Assembly: GCF_016863495.1 (NCBI RefSeq)
Contig: NZ_BOOZ01000055.1
Span: forward strand, 1 to 41,847
Length of the DNA: 41,847 nt
DNA from: Micromonospora andamanensis
Lineage (GTDB): Bacteria; Actinomycetota; Actinomycetes; Mycobacteriales; Micromonosporaceae
Direction: 5' to 3'
The notes beneath the pieces are model-generated. The model worked only from the letters and a program-made list of their open reading frames with translations, did no database searches and had not been told where the DNA came from. Both the position numbers and the translations under genes were made by a program. Positions 14,601 through 22,199 of this stretch are shown here, piece after piece; position 1 is the first letter of the stretch; every line of letters starts with the position of its first letter.

Positions 14601-15665
14601 GTGAAGCCGCCAATCATCCTGGACCGTCGGGCGTTGCTGTCCGCCGCCCTCGGCGCGGTCGCACTGGGCGTCACCGCTTGCGCCGGCGATGACACGCCCC
14701 AGGCGGCGCTCGCCCTGGGCGCACCGCTGCCCGATTCGGTGCCGAAGGGCACCAAGCTCGTCGTCGGCGACAAGGAACATCAGAAGGCGATCGAGTTCTC
14801 CGGCGAGGCGGAGAAGTTCTCGTTCGAGGTGGAGTGGGCCAACATCAGCGGCGGCCCGCAAACCCTGGAGGCGTTCCGGGCCAAGGCCCTCGACATCGGC
14901 TCGGTCGCCGACATCCCGCCGATCCACTCCCACTGGACGAACATCCCGACCAAGATCGTCGCTTCGAAGTTTCGGCAGGACCCACTGAACCACCCCATCT
15001 ACCGTCTCGGCGTCGCACCCGGTGTCACGGTCACCACCATCGCTGACATCCGTGGCAAGAAGGTCGCGTACAGCCCGGGACAGGCACAGGGCGCGCTGGT
15101 GCTGCGGGTCCTGCACAAGGCCGGACTGGCCAAGGAGGATGTGAAACTGGTGGAACTGCCGAGCACCGGTGACGTCTACGCCACCGCCCTCGCCAGTCAT
15201 CAGGTCGACGTCGCCCCGATCGGGGGCGTGCAGGTCAAACGCTACGAGACCAAGTACGGCCGGGACGGCGCCACCACCATCGCCCACGGTCTGCGGGACG
15301 ATCCAGGTCACCTGTACGTGCCGGCCACCGTCCTCACCGATCCGGGGAAGGCGGCCGCGATCCGCGAGTACGTGCAGGCGTGGGCGCGGGCCTGGCGGTG
15401 GCGGGAGGCCAACCCGGACGAGTGGATCGAGCGCTACTACGTCAAGGACCAGGGACTGAGCGCCGAGGACGGCAAGTGGCTGGTCGAGAACGCCGGTGTG
15501 GCCGACATCCCGCCGAGCTGGACCGAGGCCATCGCCCGACACCAGGAAACCATCGACCTGCTAGCCAGAGAGACCGGGAACAAGAGGCTCGACGCCGCGG
15601 ACCTGTACGACAGGCGGTATGAGTCGGTGGCCGCCGAGGCGCTCGCCACGGAGAACCTCAGGTGA
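14601..15665 (+). CDS. Sulfonate ABC transporter lipoprotein (second system)
   Basis: A 354-residue SsuA-like binding lipoprotein. The signal has RR then a hydrophobic stretch and lipobox VTAC (Cys27). The mature domain has KLVVGDKEHQKAIEFSG, SGGPQTLEAFRAKALDIGSVADIPPIHSHW, IRGKKVAYSPGQAQGALVLRVL and ASHQVDVAPIGG, close to the SfnA/SsuA type. GTG 14601 follows the flavin reductase stop directly, with AAGGAG about 8 nt upstream. The stop overlaps the permease start (GTGA). It is clearly diverged from the 3801 protein, so the ligand probably differs. Confidence 0.92.
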   Translation: MKPPIILDRRALLSAALGAVALGVTACAGDDTPQAALALGAPLPDSVPKGTKLVVGDKEHQKAIEFSGEAEKFSFEVEWANISGGPQTLEAFRAKALDIGSVADIPPIHSHWTNIPTKIVASKFRQDPLNHPIYRLGVAPGVTVTTIADIRGKKVAYSPGQAQGALVLRVLHKAGLAKEDVKLVELPSTGDVYATALASHQVDVAPIGGVQVKRYETKYGRDGATTIAHGLRDDPGHLYVPATVLTDPGKAAAIREYVQAWARAWRWREANPDEWIERYYVKDQGLSAEDGKWLVENAGVADIPPSWTEAIARHQETIDLLARETGNKRLDAADLYDRRYESVAAEALATENLR

Positions 15666-16498
15666 CGGCCTCGGTTCTCGCCCGCCCCCAGGGCACGACG
15701 ACCCCGTCCGTCCGCAAACCGGGTCGCCGCCTGAAGCCGGGCCGTCCTATCCCGCTCGGAGCCGCGATCGGCCCGTTCCTGCTCCTGTCGGTGTGGGCGG
15801 CCGGCTCGGCGGCCGGCTGGATCGACCCCCGCACCCTGTCGGCACCCTGGACCGTGGTGACGACCACCGGCGACCTGATCGCCGACGGCCGGCTACAGGA
15901 CAACCTGGCCATCTCGGCCCAGCGGGCCGGCCTGGGGCTCGTCATCGGCACCGTCATCGGCACCGTGCTCGCGGTGGTCGCCGGCCTCAGCCGGTGGGGT
16001 GAGGCATTGCTCGACGGCCCCATCCAGATCAAGCGGGCCATCCCGTCACTCGCGCTGCTACCGCTGCTCGTCCTCTGGTTCGGCATCGGCGAGCAGATGA
16101 AGGTCATCACCATCACGCTCGGCGTGTTCGTGCCGGTCTACATCCACACCCACAACGGGTTGCGCAGCATCGACAGCCGCTACGTCGAACTGGGCGAGTC
16201 GCTGCGGCTGCCGCGGGCGGTCTTCCTCCGCCGGATCGTGCTGCCCGGCGCGCTGCCCGGCTTCCTGCTCGGCATGCGGTTCGCGGTGGTGAACGCGTGG
16301 CTCGCTCTGGTGGTCGTCGAACAGATCAACTCGACAAGCGGGATCGGCTACATGATGCAACTGGCCCGTGAGTACGGCCAGACCGATGTGATCATCGTTG
16401 GGCTCGTGCTGTACGGCCTTCTCGGGCTGCTGTCCGACGGCGCCGTCCGGCTCGCGCAGAGGAGGGCGTTGTCGTGGCGACGAACCTTGGCGGACTGA
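15662..16498 (+). CDS. ssuC: Sulfonate ABC transporter permease (second system)
   Basis: A 278-residue SsuC-type permease with basic N-terminus and about six membrane segments. Signature segments: IQIKRAIPSLALLPLLVLWFGIGEQMK, the EAA-type loop GESLRLPRAVFLRRIVLPGALPGFLLGMR and STSGIGYMMQLAREYGQT. GTG start overlaps the SBP stop; the 3' end overlaps the ATPase start by 25 nt, mirroring the layout of the first sulfonate operon and suggesting an ancient duplication of the whole cassette. Confidence 0.94.
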   Translation: MTASVLARPQGTTTPSVRKPGRRLKPGRPIPLGAAIGPFLLLSVWAAGSAAGWIDPRTLSAPWTVVTTTGDLIADGRLQDNLAISAQRAGLGLVIGTVIGTVLAVVAGLSRWGEALLDGPIQIKRAIPSLALLPLLVLWFGIGEQMKVITITLGVFVPVYIHTHNGLRSIDSRYVELGESLRLPRAVFLRRIVLPGALPGFLLGMRFAVVNAWLALVVVEQINSTSGIGYMMQLAREYGQTDVIIVGLVLYGLLGLLSDGAVRLAQRRALSWRRTLAD

Positions 16499-17211
16499 CG
16501 GCCACCGGGACGGTACGGGTCCACCGGCTGGTGCGCGGCTTCGGAAGCCGCGCTGTCCTGGACGGGTTCGACCTGGAGATCGGCGCAGGCGAGTTCGTCG
16601 CCCTGCTGGGCCGCAGCGGTTCGGGAAAGAGCACCCTGCTGCGTGCACTCGCCGGCCTGGACAGCGACGTCGACGGCTCAGGCGTGATCGAGGTGCCGGA
16701 GAAGTCCTCGGTCGTGTTCCAGGATGCCCGGCTGCTGCCCTGGCAGCGCGTGCTGGACAACGTCGTTCTCGGCCTACGCGGATCCAATGCCCACGAGCGC
16801 GGCCGGGCGGCCCTCGCCGAGGTCGGCCTCGCCGGGCGGGAGAATGCCTGGCCGAACGAGTTGTCCGGTGGCGAACAGCAGCGGGTGGCACTGGCCCGGG
16901 CCCTGGTGTCCGAGCCGGAACTGCTGCTGGCCGACGAGCCCTTCGGCGCGCTTGACGCGTTGACCCGGCTGCGCATGCACGATCTGCTGCGCGAACTGTA
17001 CGCCCGGCACCGGCCCACGGTGCTGCTCGTCACGCACGACGTCGACGAGGCCGTCACGCTTGCCGACCGAGTGCTGCTGCTCGACAGCGGACGGATAGCC
17101 GTCGACCTCACCATCGATCTCCCGGCGCAGCGCTCGCACCGGCAGCCGCAGTTCCTCGCGTACCGCGAAACGCTGCTGCGAGCCCTCGGCGTCAACCACT
17201 CGGAAGGATGA
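16474..17211 (+). CDS. ssuB: Sulfonate ABC transporter ATPase (second system)
   Basis: A 245-residue SsuB-type ATPase: Walker A GRSGSGKS, Q-loop VFQDARLLPWQRV, signature LSGGEQQRVALARAL, Walker B LLLADEPFGALD, switch His in LLVTHDVDEA. GTG 16474 has GAGGAGGG upstream within the permease gene. The monooxygenase gene follows after 3 nt. Confidence 0.94.
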   Translation: MATNLGGLTATGTVRVHRLVRGFGSRAVLDGFDLEIGAGEFVALLGRSGSGKSTLLRALAGLDSDVDGSGVIEVPEKSSVVFQDARLLPWQRVLDNVVLGLRGSNAHERGRAALAEVGLAGRENAWPNELSGGEQQRVALARALVSEPELLLADEPFGALDALTRLRMHDLLRELYARHRPTVLLVTHDVDEAVTLADRVLLLDSGRIAVDLTIDLPAQRSHRQPQFLAYRETLLRALGVNHSEG

Positions 17212-17214
17212 CCC

Positions 17215-18546
17215 ATGCTGCACCTCAACGCCTTCCTGATGGGCGTCGGCCATCACGAGGCGGCCTGGCGGCTGCCGGAGAGCAACCCGTTCGCGCAGAC
17301 CGAGGTCGAGCACTTCAAGCGTCTCGCCCGGATCGCCGAACGCGGCAAGCTCGACTCGCTCTTTCTTGCCGACAGCCCGGTGCTGTGGAACAGCATCGGC
17401 CGGCGGCCGGGCGGCACGCTCGAGCCGACAGTGCTCCTCGCCGCGCTCGCTGGCGTGACAAACCACATCGGCCTGATCGCCACCGCCTCGACGACGTACA
17501 ACGAGCCGTTCAACCTGGCCCGTCGGTTCGCGTCGCTGGACCACATCAGCGGTGGCCGCGCCGGCTGGAACATCGTCACCACGGCGGGCGAGAAGGCGGC
17601 CCGCAATTTCAACCTGGACGAGTTGCCCGCCCACCGGGACCGGTATGAGCGGGCTGCGGAGTTCGTCGAGGTGTCGCTCAAGCTCTGGGACAGCTGGGAC
17701 GATGCCGCGCCGCTCGGTGACAAGGACGCCGGCCGGTGGGGCGACGACGACCTGCTCTACCCACCGGAGCATGTCGGGCGACACTTCCGGGTGGCCGGTC
17801 CGCTCAACGTTCCCCGCTCGCCGCAGGGGTACCCGCTGCTGGTGCAGGCCGGGTCGTCGGAGGACGGCAAGGAACTGGCCGCCCGCTACGCCGAGGCCGT
17901 CTTCACCGCCCAGCAGACCCTGGGCGAGGCCCAGGAGTTCTACCGCGACCTGAAGCGGCGTACCGAGCAGGCCGGTCGCGACCCGGACACCCTCAAGATC
18001 CTGCCGGGCATTGTCCCGGCGATCGGCGCCACCGAGGCCGAGGCCCGCGCGCTGGAGGACGAACTCGACCGGCTGATCAAACCGGAGTACGCCCGCCAGC
18101 AACTCGCCACCACGCTGCGGGTCGACCCGGAAGACCTCGACCTGGACAAGGAACTCCCCGCCGACCTGCCCGGCGAGGACCAGATCGAGGGTGCCAAGAG
18201 CCGCTACACCCTCATCGTCACACTGGCCCGACGGGAACGGCTGACGGTACGCCAATTGATCGGTCGGCTCGGCGGCGGGCGCGGGCACCGCACCTTCGCC
18301 GGCACCCCTGAGCAGGTCGCCGATGCCATCGAGCAGTGGTACCGCAGCGGCGCTGCCGACGGCTTCAACATCATGCCACCGGTGCTGCCGTCCGGGCTGG
18401 AGGCCTTCGTCGACCACGTCGTGCCGATCCTGCAACGCCGCGGGCTGTTCCGCACCGAGTACACCGCAACGACCCTGCGCGAGCACTACGGGCTGCCCCG
18501 ACCGGCCAACCAGTACAGCAAACAGCTCGCCGCCGTCTCGCGTTGA
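17215..18546 (+). CDS. NtaA/SnaA/DszA-type FMNH2-dependent monooxygenase
   Basis: Luciferase-like TIM-barrel monooxygenase of 443 residues, the size of NtaA/SnaA/DszA/YxeK enzymes that oxidise sulfones, S-substituted cysteines or aminopolycarboxylates. Motifs: NAFLMGVGHHEAAWRLPE, ERGKLDSLFLADSPVLW, FNLARRFASLDHISGGRAGWNIVTTAGEKAARNF, RDRYERAAEFVEVSLKLWDSWDD and PRSPQGYPLLVQAGSSEDGKELAARYAEAVF. ATG 17215 follows the ATPase by 3 nt. Reduced flavin would come from the reductase at 14088. The operon suggests a sulfonate or sulfone substrate. Confidence 0.93.
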   Translation: MLHLNAFLMGVGHHEAAWRLPESNPFAQTEVEHFKRLARIAERGKLDSLFLADSPVLWNSIGRRPGGTLEPTVLLAALAGVTNHIGLIATASTTYNEPFNLARRFASLDHISGGRAGWNIVTTAGEKAARNFNLDELPAHRDRYERAAEFVEVSLKLWDSWDDAAPLGDKDAGRWGDDDLLYPPEHVGRHFRVAGPLNVPRSPQGYPLLVQAGSSEDGKELAARYAEAVFTAQQTLGEAQEFYRDLKRRTEQAGRDPDTLKILPGIVPAIGATEAEARALEDELDRLIKPEYARQQLATTLRVDPEDLDLDKELPADLPGEDQIEGAKSRYTLIVTLARRERLTVRQLIGRLGGGRGHRTFAGTPEQVADAIEQWYRSGAADGFNIMPPVLPSGLEAFVDHVVPILQRRGLFRTEYTATTLREHYGLPRPANQYSKQLAAVSR

Positions 18547-18566
18547 GCCGCAGAAAGGACAAGCTC

Positions 18567-19631
18567 ATGGTTGACTATCGACCCTTCGGACGCACCGGCG
18601 TGCGGATCAGCACGCTGACGCTGGGCGCGATGAACTTCGGTCAACGGGGCAACCCGGACCACTCCGACGGCATCCGCATCATCCACCGGGCGCTCGACGA
18701 AGGCATCAACTCCATCGATACCGCTGACGTCTACTCGCACGGCGAATCCGAGGAGATCGTCGGCAAGGCCCTCGCCGGCGGACGTCGGGACGACGTTTTT
18801 CTCGCCACCAAGTTCCACGGCCAGGTCGGCGACAACCCGCACCACCGGGGCAACTCGCGCCGCTGGATCACCCGCGCCGTGGAGAACAGCCTGCGCAGGC
18901 TGAACACCGACTGGATCGACCTTTACCAGGTGCACCGACCGGAGCCCGACACCGACTTCGACGACACCCTCGGCGCGCTCAGCGACCTGGTGCGCCAGGG
19001 CAAGGTCCGCTACATCGGCACCTCCACCTTCGAGCCGTCGGCCATCGTGGAAGGCCAGTGGATCGCGCAGCGACGCAACCGCGAGCGGGTGGTCAGCGAG
19101 CAGCCGCCGTACTCGATCCTGGCGCGTGGGATCGAACGCGAGGTGCTGCCCGTGGCCCAGCGGTACGGGCTGGCGGTGATTCCGTGGAGTCCACTCGCCG
19201 GCGGTTGGCTGTCCGGGCGCTACCACGGTGGGCTGGACGCCCCGATCTCCCGTCGCGCCGACCGGTTCCCGGCCCGGTTCGACCCGACCCTGCCGGCAAA
19301 CGCCGCCAAGCTGGCCGCCGTCGACCAGCTTGCGGCCCTCGCGGACGAGGCCGGGCTCTCACTCATCCACCTGGCCATCGCGTTCGTCCTGGAACATCCC
19401 GCGGTCACCTCGGCGATCATCGGACCGCGCACCCTGGCCCACCTGGAATCGCAGCTCGACGCCGCCAAGGTCACGCTGTCCCGCGACGTGCTGGACCGCA
19501 TCGACGTCATCGTTCCTCCCGGCACCACCCTGAACCCCGCCGACGCCGGCTATCAGCCGCCGTCGCTGACCGATCCGGGGGTGCGCCGTCGCGGTCCCGG
19601 GTCGGCGGCCCTCGTTGGAGGAGCCCAGTGA
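18567..19631 (+). CDS. Aldo/keto reductase
   Basis: NADPH-dependent AKR of 354 residues. The catalytic tetrad is visible: Asp in INSIDTADVY (with Tyr next), Lys in VFLATKFHG and His in LYQVHRPEPD. The cofactor segment is SAIIGPRTLAHLESQLDA. The C-terminal ~20 residues are extra. ATG 18567 has AAAGGAC upstream. It lies 20 nt after the monooxygenase and overlaps the next gene by 4 nt. Monooxygenase cleavage of sulfonates yields aldehydes, so this enzyme may reduce them; that is inference from context. Confidence 0.92.
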   Translation: MVDYRPFGRTGVRISTLTLGAMNFGQRGNPDHSDGIRIIHRALDEGINSIDTADVYSHGESEEIVGKALAGGRRDDVFLATKFHGQVGDNPHHRGNSRRWITRAVENSLRRLNTDWIDLYQVHRPEPDTDFDDTLGALSDLVRQGKVRYIGTSTFEPSAIVEGQWIAQRRNRERVVSEQPPYSILARGIEREVLPVAQRYGLAVIPWSPLAGGWLSGRYHGGLDAPISRRADRFPARFDPTLPANAAKLAAVDQLAALADEAGLSLIHLAIAFVLEHPAVTSAIIGPRTLAHLESQLDAAKVTLSRDVLDRIDVIVPPGTTLNPADAGYQPPSLTDPGVRRRGPGSAALVGGAQ

Positions 19632-20905
19632 CCAGCCTTTCCCCCACTTCCCGAAGCAGTGAAAGAGTCATGACATTTCTGGCGGGAGGCGCCTGGCGCC
19701 GTGCTGTGGCCGGTATCGCAGCCGCCGTGCTTGTCACCGGTCTACCCGCCGCCGCACCGGCTGCCGCCGCCACCAAGAAGGTCGACACCGTTCTGGAGTG
19801 GTACGACGTCACTGCGGTCGCCGTCGCAACCGGTACCCGTCCGCAGGTCACGAACAGCCGGGCGTGGGCGATCGGCTGGCTCGCCGCCGCCCGCGCCGTA
19901 CGCACCGTGCCCATCGGCACCGCACACCACTACCAGGACGCCGCGCTCGCGTCCGCGATCCACACCGCGCTGAGCAGTCTGATACCTGAGGCCGCCCCAA
20001 CCCTCGACGCGGCCCTACAGGCCACGTTGAGCCGGATCCCCGACGGACGCGCCGAGGAGCGAGGCATCGCCGCCGGCCAGGCGCAAGCGCGGTCATTGCT
20101 CACCCAGCGGGCCGGTGACGGTCTCGACCCCGCCTCGGTCAACCCGGCGTACCCAGCGCCCGAACCGGCACCCGGAATCTGGCAACCCACCCCACCGAGC
20201 TTCGGAGCCGCCCAGCAGGCCGGAAACCGCTTCGCCACGCCGTTCCTGCTCGACCGGGTCGACCGCTACCGGCCTGCTCCACCGCCCGCGCTGGACTCGG
20301 AGCGTTACCGCACGGATCTTGCCGAGGTCCGCGCGTACGGTGCCGCCGACAGCGTGGTACGTACACCGCAACAGACCGACACGGCCACCTTCTGGCTCGG
20401 GTCGTCCCTGACTCTCTACACGGGGATCCTCCGCGCCGCACTCGCGCAGTCCACCCGGCCCGTCGCCTGGCGGGCAAGCCTCGTAGCCGTCTTCCACGTG
20501 GCGCTCGTCGACACCCAGCTCGCGACCTCCGATGCCAAGTACGCCTATCTACGCTGGCGACCTGTCACCGCCATCCGGGCCGGCGCCGACCCGGACTGGA
20601 CGCCACTGCACACGACGCCCGCGCACCCGGACTACCCGAGCGGACACAACACCTACTCCGGTGCCGCCGAGCAGGTGCTCACCGCCCTGGTCGGGCCGCG
20701 AGCGCGGGAGCCGTACACGATCGGCAGCCCCAGCCAACCCGGCGCCACCCGGACCTACCGCGACTGGCGGCGTCCCACGTTGGAGAACGTCGACGCCCGC
20801 GTCTGGTCGGGGATTCACACGCGAACCGCGGACGAGGCCGGCGTCGAACTCGGCCGTGACGTCGCCGCGCACGCCGTCCGCAACGCATCACTGCTGTTCC
20901 GCTAG
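19628..20905 (+). CDS. Exported vanadium-haloperoxidase/PAP2-family protein
   Basis: A 425-residue protein of the vanadium-dependent haloperoxidase / acid-phosphatase superfamily. All three active-site motifs are intact: KYAYLRWRP (K304...RP), PSGH (337-340) and ARVWSGIH (R391...H397). The N-terminus has a basic region and a hydrophobic segment ending AAPAAAA, indicating export. GTG 19628 is supported by GGAGGA and overlap with the AKR stop; ATG 19670 is a fallback and would make a shorter signal. It ends the second sulfonate operon, followed by a strong hairpin. Whether it is a haloperoxidase, bromide/sulfide oxidant or phosphatase cannot be read from sequence. Confidence 0.87.
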   Translation: MTSLSPTSRSSERVMTFLAGGAWRRAVAGIAAAVLVTGLPAAAPAAAATKKVDTVLEWYDVTAVAVATGTRPQVTNSRAWAIGWLAAARAVRTVPIGTAHHYQDAALASAIHTALSSLIPEAAPTLDAALQATLSRIPDGRAEERGIAAGQAQARSLLTQRAGDGLDPASVNPAYPAPEPAPGIWQPTPPSFGAAQQAGNRFATPFLLDRVDRYRPAPPPALDSERYRTDLAEVRAYGAADSVVRTPQQTDTATFWLGSSLTLYTGILRAALAQSTRPVAWRASLVAVFHVALVDTQLATSDAKYAYLRWRPVTAIRAGADPDWTPLHTTPAHPDYPSGHNTYSGAAEQVLTALVGPRAREPYTIGSPSQPGATRTYRDWRRPTLENVDARVWSGIHTRTADEAGVELGRDVAAHAVRNASLLFR

Positions 20906-20941
20906 GGCGGTGTCGACGCCCGGGCGGGCGGCCAGCACCAC

Positions 20942-20982
20942 GGGGATTGGTCCGGCGCGCTGTCGCAGCCGGACCAATCCCC
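20942..20982 (+). terminator. Strong hairpin terminator
   Basis: Perfect 15-bp stem GGGGATTGGTCCGGC (20942-20956) with its complement (20968-20982), loop of 11 nt, 37 nt after the haloperoxidase-like stop. No T-tract, as is common in actinomycetes. It separates the operon from the gene at 21074. Confidence 0.8.
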
Positions 20983-21073
20983 GAACCGCCGGTCGTCGTC
21001 CGCGCGCGCAGGCCGGTGACGGCCTTCGACACAAGCCCCACAGCGACCGTCGACAGGGCAAGGAGATCCGCTG

Positions 21074-22138
21074 ATGAGCGTCGAGTTCCTCTGGTACATC
21101 CCGAACCAGGTCGAGCCGGGGCACCGCGGCGACGACATCGTCGACAACCACAACAGCCTCGACACCCTCACCAAGCAGGCGCAGGCGGTTGAAGACCACG
21201 GGTGGGGCGGCGCGCTCATCGGGACCGGTTGGGGGCGGCCCGATACCCTCACGGTCGCCACCGCTTTGGCCGCCCGGACCACGACCTTTCAACCACTGAT
21301 CGCGATCCGTCCCGGCTACTGGCGCCCGGCGAACTTCGCTTCCGCTGCGGCGACGCTCGACCAGCTCAGCGGTGGACGAGTGCTGATCAACATCGTGTCG
21401 GGCAAGGACAACCTGGCAGCGTACGGCGACAGCGACGGCGACCAGGCCGACCGTTACGCCCGTACCAAGGAGTTCATTCAGCTCGTGCGCAAGCTGTGGA
21501 CCCAGGAGAACGTCACCTACCAGGGCCGGCACTTCAGCGTCGCGGACTCCACCGTGTTGCCCCGACCGGTCGTCCGCGGAAACCGCAAGCACCCGCGGAT
21601 CTACTTCGGCGGTGCCTCGCCCGCCGCCGAGAAGGTCGCCGCCACCGAGGCCGACGTCCAGCTCTTCTGGGGTGAGCCGCTCGACGGAGTCGCCGAGCGG
21701 ATCGAGCGGCTCACGCAACTCAGTGACAGCCTCGGGCGCGAGCACGCCCCGCTGGAGTTCGGGCTACGGATCACCACGCTGGTGCGGGACACCACCGAAC
21801 AGGCATGGGCCGACGCTGAGGCGAAGGTCGCGCAGCTCGCCGACCGGGTGGGGAACATCCACGGCTCTCCGCGCTGGCGGGCTGCCGTGGGCCAGCAGCG
21901 GCTGCTCGCCCTCGCCGCCCGGGGCGAGGTGCTCGACAGCAACCTCTACACCACGCCCGGCAGGTTCGGCGGCGGCGGTGCGGGCAGCACCTGGCTGGTG
22001 GGCTCGGCCGAGGACGTGGCGGCGTCGCTGCGCAAGTACCAAGGGCTGGGCATCTCCCACTTCGTGCTCTCCGACACGCCCTACCTGCCGGAGATCAAAC
22101 GCCAGGGTGACCAGCTTCTGCCGCTGCTGCGCGGATGA
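21074..22138 (+). CDS. SsuD-like FMNH2-dependent monooxygenase
   Basis: Luciferase-like monooxygenase of 354 residues, SsuD-like but distinct from the 7716 enzyme. Motifs: VEFLWYIPNQVEPGHRGDD, GGALIGTGWGRPDTLTVATALAARTT, IAIRPGYWRPANFASAAATLDQLSGGRVLINIVSGKDN, IYFGGASPAAEKVAATEADVQLFWGEPLDGVAERI and HFVLSDTPYLPEIKRQGDQLLPLLR. AAGGAG lies about 8 nt before ATG 21074. It is monocistronic, between a strong hairpin and a second hairpin at 22150. It has no dedicated reductase and must share one in trans. Confidence 0.92.
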   Translation: MSVEFLWYIPNQVEPGHRGDDIVDNHNSLDTLTKQAQAVEDHGWGGALIGTGWGRPDTLTVATALAARTTTFQPLIAIRPGYWRPANFASAAATLDQLSGGRVLINIVSGKDNLAAYGDSDGDQADRYARTKEFIQLVRKLWTQENVTYQGRHFSVADSTVLPRPVVRGNRKHPRIYFGGASPAAEKVAATEADVQLFWGEPLDGVAERIERLTQLSDSLGREHAPLEFGLRITTLVRDTTEQAWADAEAKVAQLADRVGNIHGSPRWRAAVGQQRLLALAARGEVLDSNLYTTPGRFGGGGAGSTWLVGSAEDVAASLRKYQGLGISHFVLSDTPYLPEIKRQGDQLLPLLRG

Positions 22139-22149
22139 CGAACCGCACG

Positions 22150-22176
22150 CCGCTTGTGGTTTCCGGCCACCAGCGG
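22150..22176. terminator. Bidirectional terminator hairpin
   Basis: Ten-bp stem with one mismatch (22150-22159 with 22167-22176, loop TTTCCGG) between the convergent monooxygenase and flavoprotein-HEAT genes. Confidence 0.6.
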
Positions 22177-22199
22177 CGGCCTGCCCGCGAGTCCGGATC

